From assembly GCF_024494725.1 (NCBI RefSeq), contig NZ_JANHDK010000001.1, positions 1,364,001 to 1,428,000 of the forward strand: a stretch of DNA of 64,000 nt. The letters are read 5' to 3'. Below, one piece after another: positions 1-8,294 of the stretch; position 1 is the stretch's first letter; every line of letters starts with the position of its first letter. The notes beneath the pieces were generated by a model. That model did not search any database. It was not told the DNA's origin and saw only the letters and a program-made list of their open reading frames with translations. The position numbers were made by a program, and so were the translations under genes. The DNA is from Haloplanus ruber (GTDB lineage: Archaea; Halobacteriota; Halobacteria; Halobacteriales; Haloferacaceae).

Positions 1-27
1 GAGAAACCGATGAAATACGCAAGACTC

Positions 28-3000
28 TCAGAAGTCAAGGAAAATGCTCGTACCATCAAATTCACCTGCCGGGAGGAGATTGCGTTCGAACATCTCGTCA
101 CTTGTATCGTCCGTCGGAACAGCCCGAGTGAGTTCTTCTCGTAGTGCCTCGAGGAGAACGTAACTCAACGAGTCGCTCTGTCCGGTCGCGGCGATGCACT
201 CGCTTAGGTGTAGATTCTCTACACAGCCGTCGATATCAGGTGAAGAAAACACCGTGTCAGCCCGTTCAACCTCGGAAAGATCGTAGCCGAGGGCTGAGAC
301 AGTCTCCTCTGGGAAGTCCTCAGATCCAGATACCTGCTCCTGAGCGATTACGTGCTTTATCGAATAGGCGTCGTCGATATCGATCCCTTCGTCGGTCGAA
401 AACTGATCCGCCTTGTCGATACTCGAAAGGACCTCTTGAACGACTCGTTCGACGACGGTGTCGAACGGTGTGTCCAACATGTCGGTGACCAAGCCCTCGA
501 TTTCGTCCTCATTCTCGGGCTGGCACGGAAGTTTCTCGACGAACTCTTCGCGAGCCCACAGCCGTTCGTTGATGACTTGGGGATTGTAGGCAATTCGATT
601 GATGGCTTCGAGGACGGTTCCAGGATCACTGGACAGTTCGTCGTACACTAAATCAGTGATTCCCTGTCCGCCTTCCGTCCGCTCGAAAATGTACACTTCA
701 CCTACCTCACGGTTGAAGCCATAGAACAACATCGTCGTATTGACGGCGCTGACATCGGAGACGAGTTGAAGGAGAAAGTGAGCAGCTGTGTGATAGGCGA
801 CGTATTCATAGTCGACTTCGTCGAAGTCGTTGTATCGTGCTACGATGTCGCGGATATCATCGTGGCCAACGCGTTGTAGGTACGATTCCATATCGAATAC
901 GAGACCGCGAGTATCAATTTGGAAGCCAATCGTCTCCTCGGGACGGTCTATCTTGACCTCGAACGGATCGGTCCCATCGAAATTCACACTCCCACCCCAG
1001 TAACTGGCTGGGCGAATGTTGAGGGTCACACCCTCTAATGTGACTTCAGACGTGAGTTCTGCTAGTGCGATCGAACCAGTTGCAACCTCCTCATTACGTT
1101 CCGTAATTCGAGTCCGAACTTGGGGATCAGAATGAATTTTCCCCAGAGCGCTTTTTCCGTGCCGGAGACAGTTATCCAAGTCGGAGATAATCTGGTAGCA
1201 CTCAGGACAGTACCGGACGATGTTGAGTGCTGCTTCCTCACTTAGATCGGTCATAGAGGACAACTCGATCGAATCGGGGACGAGAACGCCATCACGAACT
1301 TCCCCGCTGACGTGTTGTGAGAAATCGAAGACGACGCCGTTTTCGGTAACCTCTGTACGGGGGAGGAATGCATGCATTTCGTTCGTTTCTGATTGATACT
1401 CCGACCGGTACGGCGTGTAGGTACTGACGAGTTTGTCGATCGACTCGTCGGTGCTGTCGCGAGAGTCAGGGCGGAAAACGCTGAAGAACTGACCAGCATC
1501 CCCGTAGTAATTGGGCGGAACGTACCAGACGTCACCGAGACTCCGGTCGTCAATCTGGAGGTAGCGGTCGAAATAGTATGCCCCCCTGAGGAGATGCTTG
1601 ATCGCGTACAAGCTAAGGAAAGGCGTACGATAATCGGCGTACTCTCGGAGTTCGTCCAGCGCCTCTTGGAGGTAGTAGACCCGCTTTTGAGTTCGATAAT
1701 ACGCTTCGATCCGATCGTCATCGCTCAGGCTGTTGAGGCGCGTGACCGCATCTTGAACCTCGTTCAGTCGGTCCGTCCGAACCTGCGGGATCGGCCGGTC
1801 AGAGAGTCGATTTACTTGACTCTGAAGTTTGATCAGATCGCCGCTCAGTCCAAACAGATCGCCGAGTAGTGCTTCGAAGTGCTGGACTTTCGTCTGAGAA
1901 TCGCCGTCCGGAATCGCTGACGCCTTGCTTCGTAGTGCATCGAGCGTTGTCTCTAACTCTTCGATTTCGGTCGTATGTGTTTTCTCGTCAAGATGGTCAA
2001 GCTCGTTTCGGTACCCCGTGACTTGCCCAGAGAGAGCGTTAATGAGTTTCAACACTTGCTCTTGCACTTGATTGATGTAGGCATCGATAGCGCCGTTACC
2101 GCGGACGACGTTCCCGTCATCTAAGCCAAAGAACGACTCGATCTCCTCAAATTCCGAATGGAGATCATCGAGATATTTTGTGAGCGCATCCTCTGCTTCC
2201 TGTACGAGTTCGGCAGATAGGAGAGGCTCTGGCGCTACGTCAACACCAATCTCCTCCTCCAGAAATTCGGAAGGTGACAAAACAAGGTGCTCGTATCGAT
2301 CGTATCCGAGTCGGTCACCAAGATATTCCTCAAGGAAAAGTTCGTGTGGGTTTTGCAGGCGAAGATTTCGATTGTTGACATCGCTCGCAATCTCATAGTA
2401 GTCGCGGAACCGTTCGTGAATCCACTCGACAACCTCGTTGTCGGTCTTGAGCGGCGTTCGGATATCTGAATCCAGGAACCGATCGGCACGGTAGAACATA
2501 TTCGCATCACCTGTCAGGCTTGAAAGCATCACCGCGATGTGAGCATCCATGCCTTCCTTTCTTGCAGCCCGGCCAGCACGTTGCTTGAACGAAGAGAGAT
2601 CCCACGGAGTACGGTACTGGGTGATCGTCTTGATCTCACCGACGTCAATCCCGACCTCCAAGAACGAGGTGGAAAGAAGTACATCGGTTCGCCCGACTTC
2701 TGCGGAGTCGAATCCCCGGTCGGAGTAGACGGGCATGAAATTCAGATGCTCGTCAAGGAAATTATGGTCCATCTCATCGGCCACGGCAGCCCAGTCTTCA
2801 ACGTCATCGACACCCAAGTGATAACGCCAGAGTTCGCGACTGTGATCGGCGTCAACGAGTTGCGTGTATTTTTGGTTCACCTGTGAGATACTGTCGATGA
2901 AGGCAAGCATCTTCCCTCGCTCACCGGACGACTGTTCGAGAAGGCTATGACCGAAGAGTAAGTGCTGCTGGATCGACATCGACGAAGCACCCGGCCCGTC

Positions 3001-4101
3001 CGGTGAAGCCAGCATGAAGTAGTAGTGTTCGTGGTCGTTGTGTTCGTCGTCGAAATCGGACTCATGGGGCTTGATCGTACGAAGGTCGTCCCCAGACACT
3101 CCGAAGAGCTGTTTTCCGAATCGGTCGGTGCTGTCGACCGTTGCGCTGGAACCCAACCAGAGAATCGGTTGGTCGGTGATGTCGTTGACGTTTTGGATGA
3201 TCTTCGCAGCGTGTGCACCCCGCATCTGCGTGTTCAGGTGCACTTCGTCGATCACAATCGTCTCGATGTCGTCAATGAGAGGATAGTGTGGTTTGAGTGC
3301 GAACCCTTCGAGCGACTCGAGCGTCGTGAGGAGGATGTCCGGCTGATTGTTGAAGACTAGATCCTTCCGGGACAGAAGCAACTCACGATCGGTGAAAGAG
3401 TGTTCCTCATCGTGCTCACAGCGTAGGGTGTAGCCTTTCGACGTTCCGTGATATTCGAATGCGTTCGGGTTCCCCTCTTCGCCGCACCAACAGTTAGCGA
3501 GTTTGAACCGAGGGCGACCACCGCTCGTCTGGAAGAATACTTGGTTCGTTTCGACTTCATTCATCTCATACGGCATATTACCGACGTAAATGCCGACCGA
3601 CAGCTGGTCTCCAGACTGAGAGTTGATGTCGTAAACGTGCTTGAGGACGCGTCCGAGTTGGTCTTGGAGCAGTGCCCGACTCGGATAGACGAACGCCACG
3701 GAATCCTGTTTCCCCTCACGAAGTAACTGATATAGAGGACCTAGGAAGGCTTCCGTCTTCCCGAATCCAGTCGGGGCGGAGAAGATTGCAGCTTTCTTTT
3801 CGTCGGTTCGACGGCGCTCCTGATCGAGTTCTTTGATCGCTTTCCAGCTCTCGACTTGGAAATCGAGCGGGTCGAAGCCAAACAGGTCGATGATACTCTG
3901 GACGAATTCGTCTGATCCCGTGTATGGACTCGTTTGCCGTCGCTTCTGGCGTTCTCGGCGGTACTTCACTGCCTCCGTGACGAAAGGTGGATCGTCTTGC
4001 TCCGCATCGAAGATCCGGCGATTGTTAAGAATCGCTTCGATCAGTGGGCGAATATCGTCGTTCAGACGTGCGGGGTTTGTGTGGCGGTCTATAAACTGCA
4101 T
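28..4101 (-). CDS. Large SF2 DEAD/DEAH-box helicase, DpdJ/Drm-like defence helicase
   Basis: The 1357-residue protein has an N-terminal superfamily 2 helicase core: Walker A APTGFGKT at residues 109-116, DEVH at 285-288, SAT at 319-321 and motif VI QRAGRAAR at 507-514. A CxC...CxH cluster (C204, C206, C228, H230) interrupts the first RecA lobe and may bind zinc. The middle (about 600-830) is charged and probably coiled. A CPEC pair lies near residue 1000, and the C-terminal third resembles the DUF1998/MZB region of DNA-translocating helicases. Large helicases of this design occur in DISARM, Druantia and as DpdJ in Dpd islands; assignment to DpdJ rests on context. The role is probably ATP-driven DNA translocation during restriction of unmodified DNA. 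It is not contiguous with the main minus-strand operon: a membrane protein, an unknown gene and a non-coding stretch lie between. Confidence 0.75.
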   Translation of the reverse strand: MQFIDRHTNPARLNDDIRPLIEAILNNRRIFDAEQDDPPFVTEAVKYRRERQKRRQTSPYTGSDEFVQSIIDLFGFDPLDFQVESWKAIKELDQERRRTDEKKAAIFSAPTGFGKTEAFLGPLYQLLREGKQDSVAFVYPSRALLQDQLGRVLKHVYDINSQSGDQLSVGIYVGNMPYEMNEVETNQVFFQTSGGRPRFKLANCWCGEEGNPNAFEYHGTSKGYTLRCEHDEEHSFTDRELLLSRKDLVFNNQPDILLTTLESLEGFALKPHYPLIDDIETIVIDEVHLNTQMRGAHAAKIIQNVNDITDQPILWLGSSATVDSTDRFGKQLFGVSGDDLRTIKPHESDFDDEHNDHEHYYFMLASPDGPGASSMSIQQHLLFGHSLLEQSSGERGKMLAFIDSISQVNQKYTQLVDADHSRELWRYHLGVDDVEDWAAVADEMDHNFLDEHLNFMPVYSDRGFDSAEVGRTDVLLSTSFLEVGIDVGEIKTITQYRTPWDLSSFKQRAGRAARKEGMDAHIAVMLSSLTGDANMFYRADRFLDSDIRTPLKTDNEVVEWIHERFRDYYEIASDVNNRNLRLQNPHELFLEEYLGDRLGYDRYEHLVLSPSEFLEEEIGVDVAPEPLLSAELVQEAEDALTKYLDDLHSEFEEIESFFGLDDGNVVRGNGAIDAYINQVQEQVLKLINALSGQVTGYRNELDHLDEKTHTTEIEELETTLDALRSKASAIPDGDSQTKVQHFEALLGDLFGLSGDLIKLQSQVNRLSDRPIPQVRTDRLNEVQDAVTRLNSLSDDDRIEAYYRTQKRVYYLQEALDELREYADYRTPFLSLYAIKHLLRGAYYFDRYLQIDDRSLGDVWYVPPNYYGDAGQFFSVFRPDSRDSTDESIDKLVSTYTPYRSEYQSETNEMHAFLPRTEVTENGVVFDFSQHVSGEVRDGVLVPDSIELSSMTDLSEEAALNIVRYCPECYQIISDLDNCLRHGKSALGKIHSDPQVRTRITERNEEVATGSIALAELTSEVTLEGVTLNIRPASYWGGSVNFDGTDPFEVKIDRPEETIGFQIDTRGLVFDMESYLQRVGHDDIRDIVARYNDFDEVDYEYVAYHTAAHFLLQLVSDVSAVNTTMLFYGFNREVGEVYIFERTEGGQGITDLVYDELSSDPGTVLEAINRIAYNPQVINERLWAREEFVEKLPCQPENEDEIEGLVTDMLDTPFDTVVERVVQEVLSSIDKADQFSTDEGIDIDDAYSIKHVIAQEQVSGSEDFPEETVSALGYDLSEVERADTVFSSPDIDGCVENLHLSECIAATGQSDSLSYVLLEALREELTRAVPTDDTSDEMFERNLLPAGEFDGTSIFLDF

Positions 4102-4390
4102 ACGATGAGGGAAACGTACCCTGACGATTAGCTGGCCGCTCCTTCAACCTTTCTCACGGGTGAACAGTAAGAGCTGCTCTGTTGAATCCCAGACTGTTCG
4201 GGGACCATCTCAGTCAGACACATTCCAGATCCGAATAAGTGTAATAGTGCCTCGTAGAATATACTTGTAGGTGTCGCGTAGGACCTATAGTGTATTACCG
4301 ACGGGAAATTACTTGGTCCTCAACTGGTCGATGAAGTGAAGCTTGTAGAAGTGACCCCTCCGATTATTAGCAACGACTCGGTAATGCAAG
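4102..4390. other. Intergenic AT-rich spacer with degenerate transposon terminus
   Basis: No coding capacity is seen. The sequence at 4176-4189 matches most of the terminal inverted repeat of the MITE-like element at 33,881-34,156 but lacks its first G residues, so it looks like a decayed element end. The spacer separates divergent genes and should hold both promoters; no clear TATA box stood out. Confidence 0.35.
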
Positions 4391-5353
4391 TTGATCGTGG
4401 TAGTTGAGCAGGAACACGAGGAGAGCTCCAAGGTGAATGAAGAAGATGATTCTATCTCCGCTATACTGTTTAACTTCTCTCGGGAAGATCAAATCCAGTT
4501 CGAACTCGCCACATCCGGAATCCTGTCGGCCGCCACTCTCGCCACAGCCCCGCCTGGGATCAAGGGCCATATCATCCGAGTAGCAGCTCTCATTCTCGCT
4601 GCAATAGCCGTATTCCACTGGAGTGTGAACAGCTCCCGATTCTCGGATGAGGAGTTCTACTTCGAATACACATATCGTGTTGTCGAATTTTTGGGAGTCA
4701 TCGTTGCCTTCCACATCCTCCATATATCTGTGTCTCTCGTACTCCTCACGCTACCCATCCCTATGGGGATTGCTACTGCTCATTTGGTCGGAGCGATCGT
4801 CCTCTCCCTTATTAGCATCATCTTCATTGAGCTCATCTATCACGCCTACATCCTCTTCTGGGGAACTGCTATGTATATCTACGCGGCTTCAGCTGCTGAA
4901 AGCGTGGAAAATCCGACTACCCCTCTTGACGCCATTGTAAACTACTTTTTATATCAATTTAGCAGTCAACTCTCATATCTTCTCTTAAGAGACGAGATCC
5001 CCGATGGAGATTCTAAGGAACTTCAAGACCTGCGCGAATTCGTGTCCGGGATAGAAGAGACATTAGACGGCGAAGAAGAACCTAGTCTCCTCCGGCTATT
5101 CGTCTTAGCAGCAGCTATCGTTATCCCCGTATTCGCTGTCATAGCCTACTTACTCTCTGCCTCCGTAATCAGAGTGCCATACCTCAATGTTGTGTTCATT
5201 CTATTCGCCACACGAATCATAAAGCACGTCATTGAGGTGCCAGCTCTAATATTTGGCACGGTTATGTTTCCTACTTATCTCCAAACCAATCTCAGAACCA
5301 TTCTAACCATCGCGGTCTATACTGCCAGTGTCTACTGGATCTTTTTCATCTGA
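4391..5353 (+). CDS. Hypothetical multi-pass membrane protein
   Basis: The 320-residue protein has an acidic N-terminus of about 35 residues, then several hydrophobic stretches (about 50-80, 95-175, 235-255 and 265-320) consistent with six or more membrane helices. A charged segment (about 195-235) probably forms a cytoplasmic loop. The frame opens with TTG, with alternative GTG codons at 4397 and 4433, so the start is uncertain. I do not recognise the family. Codons 36-58 are duplicated in degraded form at 31,958-32,025, which suggests a second copy once existed on the island. Membrane proteins can act as effectors in defence islands, but nothing here shows that directly. Confidence 0.6.
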   Translation: MIVVVEQEHEESSKVNEEDDSISAILFNFSREDQIQFELATSGILSAATLATAPPGIKGHIIRVAALILAAIAVFHWSVNSSRFSDEEFYFEYTYRVVEFLGVIVAFHILHISVSLVLLTLPIPMGIATAHLVGAIVLSLISIIFIELIYHAYILFWGTAMYIYAASAAESVENPTTPLDAIVNYFLYQFSSQLSYLLLRDEIPDGDSKELQDLREFVSGIEETLDGEEEPSLLRLFVLAAAIVIPVFAVIAYLLSASVIRVPYLNVVFILFATRIIKHVIEVPALIFGTVMFPTYLQTNLRTILTIAVYTASVYWIFFI

Positions 5354-5527
5354 ATCTCAACGGACTCTACACGACTGGAAACCGTTCTCTTAGGCACCTC
5401 ATTCGACTCATTAAAGTCTTCAAAATGCAAGGAGCGGGTCGGTCACGAGTGGAACAGACTAACGAGCTAATCGGACGGTCGATATAGAAAACGTAGTGGT
5501 CTATACAGAGAGATTACGGTACAGATG

Positions 5528-6664
5528 TCATAATAGTAGTTCAGATTCTAAAGCCAGAAGAGCACGATCAAGGTGCTCCCACCCCTCAGCATAGCCATCT
5601 TCGAAGGGTTCGCCGAGATTACTACCCCAATGGCCGGGATGTGGCGCGAAAAGAACGTATTCCCCGGATTGGCGCTGCCAAACCGTTCCGAAATTATTCG
5701 TCGTAGCTCGGTCATTACTCGCATGTTCATGGACATATACAGGTTCAGCAGAACTGATTAACCCCTTTTGCGCGTGTTTTCCAAATCCGATGATGAGCTT
5801 AGGTGCAAGGTAGTCGAGTTCTCCCTTTTGTAGTAGGCCTTTTTCCGCAGTCAGCCCACCAAATAGAAGTTGTTCATGAAGGTGCTCTGAAGTTGAACAA
5901 ACAGGAATATTACTGCTCTCTGGAGTCCCAAATTTATACCGATTCGTAATATAAAAGTCGCTGTATAAACCCCATTCTGGGTCAGGCTTACAGCCAGATA
6001 ACCCCTCAGAGTCAGCCTTAATTTCCATCTCTCCAATATTCACGTGCAACGATTCCAGAGGATGTGGTTCGGTACAACCCTCTATTAACTCAAGGTACTG
6101 ATTTCCAACATTACTTGGATTGTAAAAATAGTCCTTCCAATCTGATACAGGCGCATTCATTTTTGTGGCAGAATCAGTACCAATCGGATCCCATTGATTT
6201 TGCTCAGATACTTTGTTAACGACATCAGAAATGTTTAGCGAGTCAAAAATGGTTCCAAGAGCTATGAAGAGTCGCTCTGTCGGACCCTTCCCGGTGAAAT
6301 ATGAATTATAATGTTCGGACGAGATTCGTGCTAATTGCTCAATATTAGTGGATTCTGTCAGAGCATACCTGCAATGCTCCAACGTCGGGAACCGATCGCT
6401 TCGCTCCTTGGTTTGGTTGGGCTTTGGTTCCCCAACATCGAGACGAGGATTATCAAGAACCAACGCAATTGGTTGGTTAGCGTATGGATAGTATCGAGTA
6501 AAACTGTGGAGTGAGTCAGGATGGTCAAGACACCATTCTGGGACGTCCTCCTTTCCAGTTGCATATTTGAAATAATCCTCTGTAGTTATATCGGTCCCGA
6601 GATTATCACGGATCCGTCGCCACATCTCCAAGCGGAACTGATTGAAGCGCTTCTTACCAACCAT
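5528..6664 (-). CDS. Hypothetical protein, faintly uracil-DNA-glycosylase-like
   Basis: The 378-residue protein is alone, flanked by AT-rich non-coding DNA on the start side. Three segments are spaced like the uracil-DNA glycosylase superfamily: a hydrophobic strand ending in LDNPRLD near residue 71, a KLIIGFGKHAQKGL segment in the C-terminal third, and APHPGHWG near residue 350, which recalls the HPSP-type loop. The long middle part (about 90-260) matches nothing I know, and no iron-sulfur cysteine pattern is visible. The glycosylase reading is a weak inference. If right, a base-excising enzyme beside a modified-base island would be notable. Base composition is more AT-rich than its neighbours, suggesting separate acquisition. 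Confidence 0.5.
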   Translation of the reverse strand: MVGKKRFNQFRLEMWRRIRDNLGTDITTEDYFKYATGKEDVPEWCLDHPDSLHSFTRYYPYANQPIALVLDNPRLDVGEPKPNQTKERSDRFPTLEHCRYALTESTNIEQLARISSEHYNSYFTGKGPTERLFIALGTIFDSLNISDVVNKVSEQNQWDPIGTDSATKMNAPVSDWKDYFYNPSNVGNQYLELIEGCTEPHPLESLHVNIGEMEIKADSEGLSGCKPDPEWGLYSDFYITNRYKFGTPESSNIPVCSTSEHLHEQLLFGGLTAEKGLLQKGELDYLAPKLIIGFGKHAQKGLISSAEPVYVHEHASNDRATTNNFGTVWQRQSGEYVLFAPHPGHWGSNLGEPFEDGYAEGWEHLDRALLALESELLL

Positions 6665-7216
6665 AGTACTTCAGTGTCAAAGTATGTTAAAAACGTTCGC
6701 CCTCTGAGACATCTTTGGAGGAATTAATTATTGGGCGAGCTCTAATGCCCTTCTCGCCGACAACTATAACATATGCATCTACCGAAATAGGAACGGATAC
6801 CCACACTACAGGCCGTGTTGTATACAGCCTCTGTATTGACCGATTCACTTCCCAAATTTCCGGACACACATTGAGACGCACCCTGTATATAGCATCGACT
6901 GAACGACCTATCCCAAATCTGCCAGAATCGGCATGCTGAACACAGTGTGAGTTCGGAATCGTATTGCGTTTCTCTCACATTGAACTCGCTAGACTGTCCT
7001 CTCACAGAACTTGCGAACGTAGAGAAATATCCGACATCTCATACTAATTCTATAATCCAACACATTGAATATTGTAGGGTTCTAAGTTTTATTTACTGGG
7101 TAAGCAGGGTAGGTGGTCAATGTAGGCCAATGCGGCCGGAGAACCGGTTCAAATCCGGACAATGGCAGGCTAGAGGGGAATCAAACGGCCGAAACAAAAC
7201 CTATATTGACCAAATT
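6665..7216. other. Non-coding AT-rich stretch with T-arm-like hairpin
   Basis: No convincing gene is visible on either strand. At 7144-7158 there is a CCGG-TTCAAAT-CCGG hairpin that looks like a tRNA T-arm, but no acceptor or anticodon partner can be built around it. It may be an old att remnant or chance. Confidence 0.3.
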
Positions 7217-7384
7217 ATGACAGGAATAGTTGCAATCAACGTTGACAGCATCGCTTCCTCAGTAATCCCAATCGGAGACCTAGTCGTACTAGGTTTGGCG
7301 GTGGGCGTACTCGCGTTCGTCGTCATCAAAGCACTTGCCTTCGACGCCTGCCTCATTCATAGTCTATCATCAGAACAACTGTAA
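7217..7384 (+). CDS. Possible small single-pass membrane protein
   Basis: A 55-codon frame starting ATG at 7217 encodes one clear hydrophobic helix (around GDLVVLGLAVGVLAFVVIKA) with short polar ends. A TATA-like sequence lies about 15 nt upstream. The frame is open further upstream (to 6947), but that part does not look protein-like. Small membrane proteins of this design occur in haloarchaeal viruses and plasmids. I cannot assign a function. Confidence 0.35.
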   Translation: MTGIVAINVDSIASSVIPIGDLVVLGLAVGVLAFVVIKALAFDACLIHSLSSEQL

Positions 7385-7613
7385 TTCAGAAAATTTCAGT
7401 TAGTCTTGACTACCTAGAACTCTACTTTTGATTACGATCCAGAAGCCTCTCTCCAAAGGTTGATTTAGCGGGCGTATAATGCGTAATTTCGACCGAATCA
7501 GGGAAGAGAAACATACGTATCCAAATCTAGCCCAAGTATTTGTGACAGTAGAATTAGTTGCCCTACTATTTTGATTTAGCACCGGAAATGCCAATAGTGG
7601 TTGTGTGATTGTC

Positions 7614-8294
7614 CTACGAAAGTGTGAGTTCGATATAGTCTTCGATATCGGATTCGGCAAGCAGTTGGCGTTGATTCTCCGAGAGATCGGAATACGAGAG
7701 TCGCTCGTCATCGATCATACGGTAGATGAGCCCCCGAATCTCTTCCGGATACGATCCGAATAACTCCTCTTTCAGATCCTCAAACGCAGTTCGCATCTCT
7801 TCACCATACTCTCGGGCATTCTCCTTCAGTTCGGCAAGCTCGTTATTCCCGTCAAGGTAGACGTGTTCTTTCCATCGCCAGTCATCGAGAAGTCCCTCAA
7901 GAGCCTGTAGACGCATCCCACTGACACGGTCAACGCGGTCGTTCAGACGCCGCATCGCAGTAACGGTCGAATTATGCTTCAACCGGAGTTCCTGAATACG
8001 GTTCTCCACCGTCTGTTCGGCTGCATCGACATCATCTCTGAGGTTGGAAAGACGTTCTTCGACTGTATCGTAATCGTTCTGCTTAAGCAAGCGAAGAACC
8101 TCTTGAACGCGCTCTTTGGCGGTCGTATCTATCTCGATTTCCTCCTGAAAGAACGCCTTCGCAAGCGTCCGCTGGAGAATAGTCTCTTCCATCACCTCCG
8201 CAATTTCGTCGAGTTCGTCGGACAGGTATCGTCGACGATGCTCTTCTTGAACCTTCTTTAGCCGATCCTGAAGCGGTTCTGACTCAGTCGACAT
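7614..8294 (-). CDS. Coiled-coil protein, last gene of restriction operon (DpdI position)
   Basis: From the ATG at 8294 the protein is 226 residues; five more codons upstream are open. It is almost entirely charged, helical sequence with heptad-like spacing (about 10-200) and no catalytic motif. The start lies inside the end of the 954-residue ATPase gene (11-nt overlap), so the two are translationally coupled and probably interact. In bacterial Dpd islands a small gene follows dpdG-dpdH, which makes this a positional counterpart of dpdI. That equivalence is inferred from order only. Confidence 0.7.
   Translation of the reverse strand: MSTESEPLQDRLKKVQEEHRRRYLSDELDEIAEVMEETILQRTLAKAFFQEEIEIDTTAKERVQEVLRLLKQNDYDTVEERLSNLRDDVDAAEQTVENRIQELRLKHNSTVTAMRRLNDRVDRVSGMRLQALEGLLDDWRWKEHVYLDGNNELAELKENAREYGEEMRTAFEDLKEELFGSYPEEIRGLIYRMIDDERLSYSDLSENQRQLLAESDIEDYIELTLS

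Noticed and set aside
7144-7158. Complete tRNA gene at the T-arm-like hairpin
   Set aside because: No acceptor stem, D-arm or anticodon arm can be folded around it.
6947-7216. Upstream extension of the small membrane frame
   Set aside because: Residues do not look like protein and include the T-arm-like hairpin; only the part from 7,217 is kept as possible.
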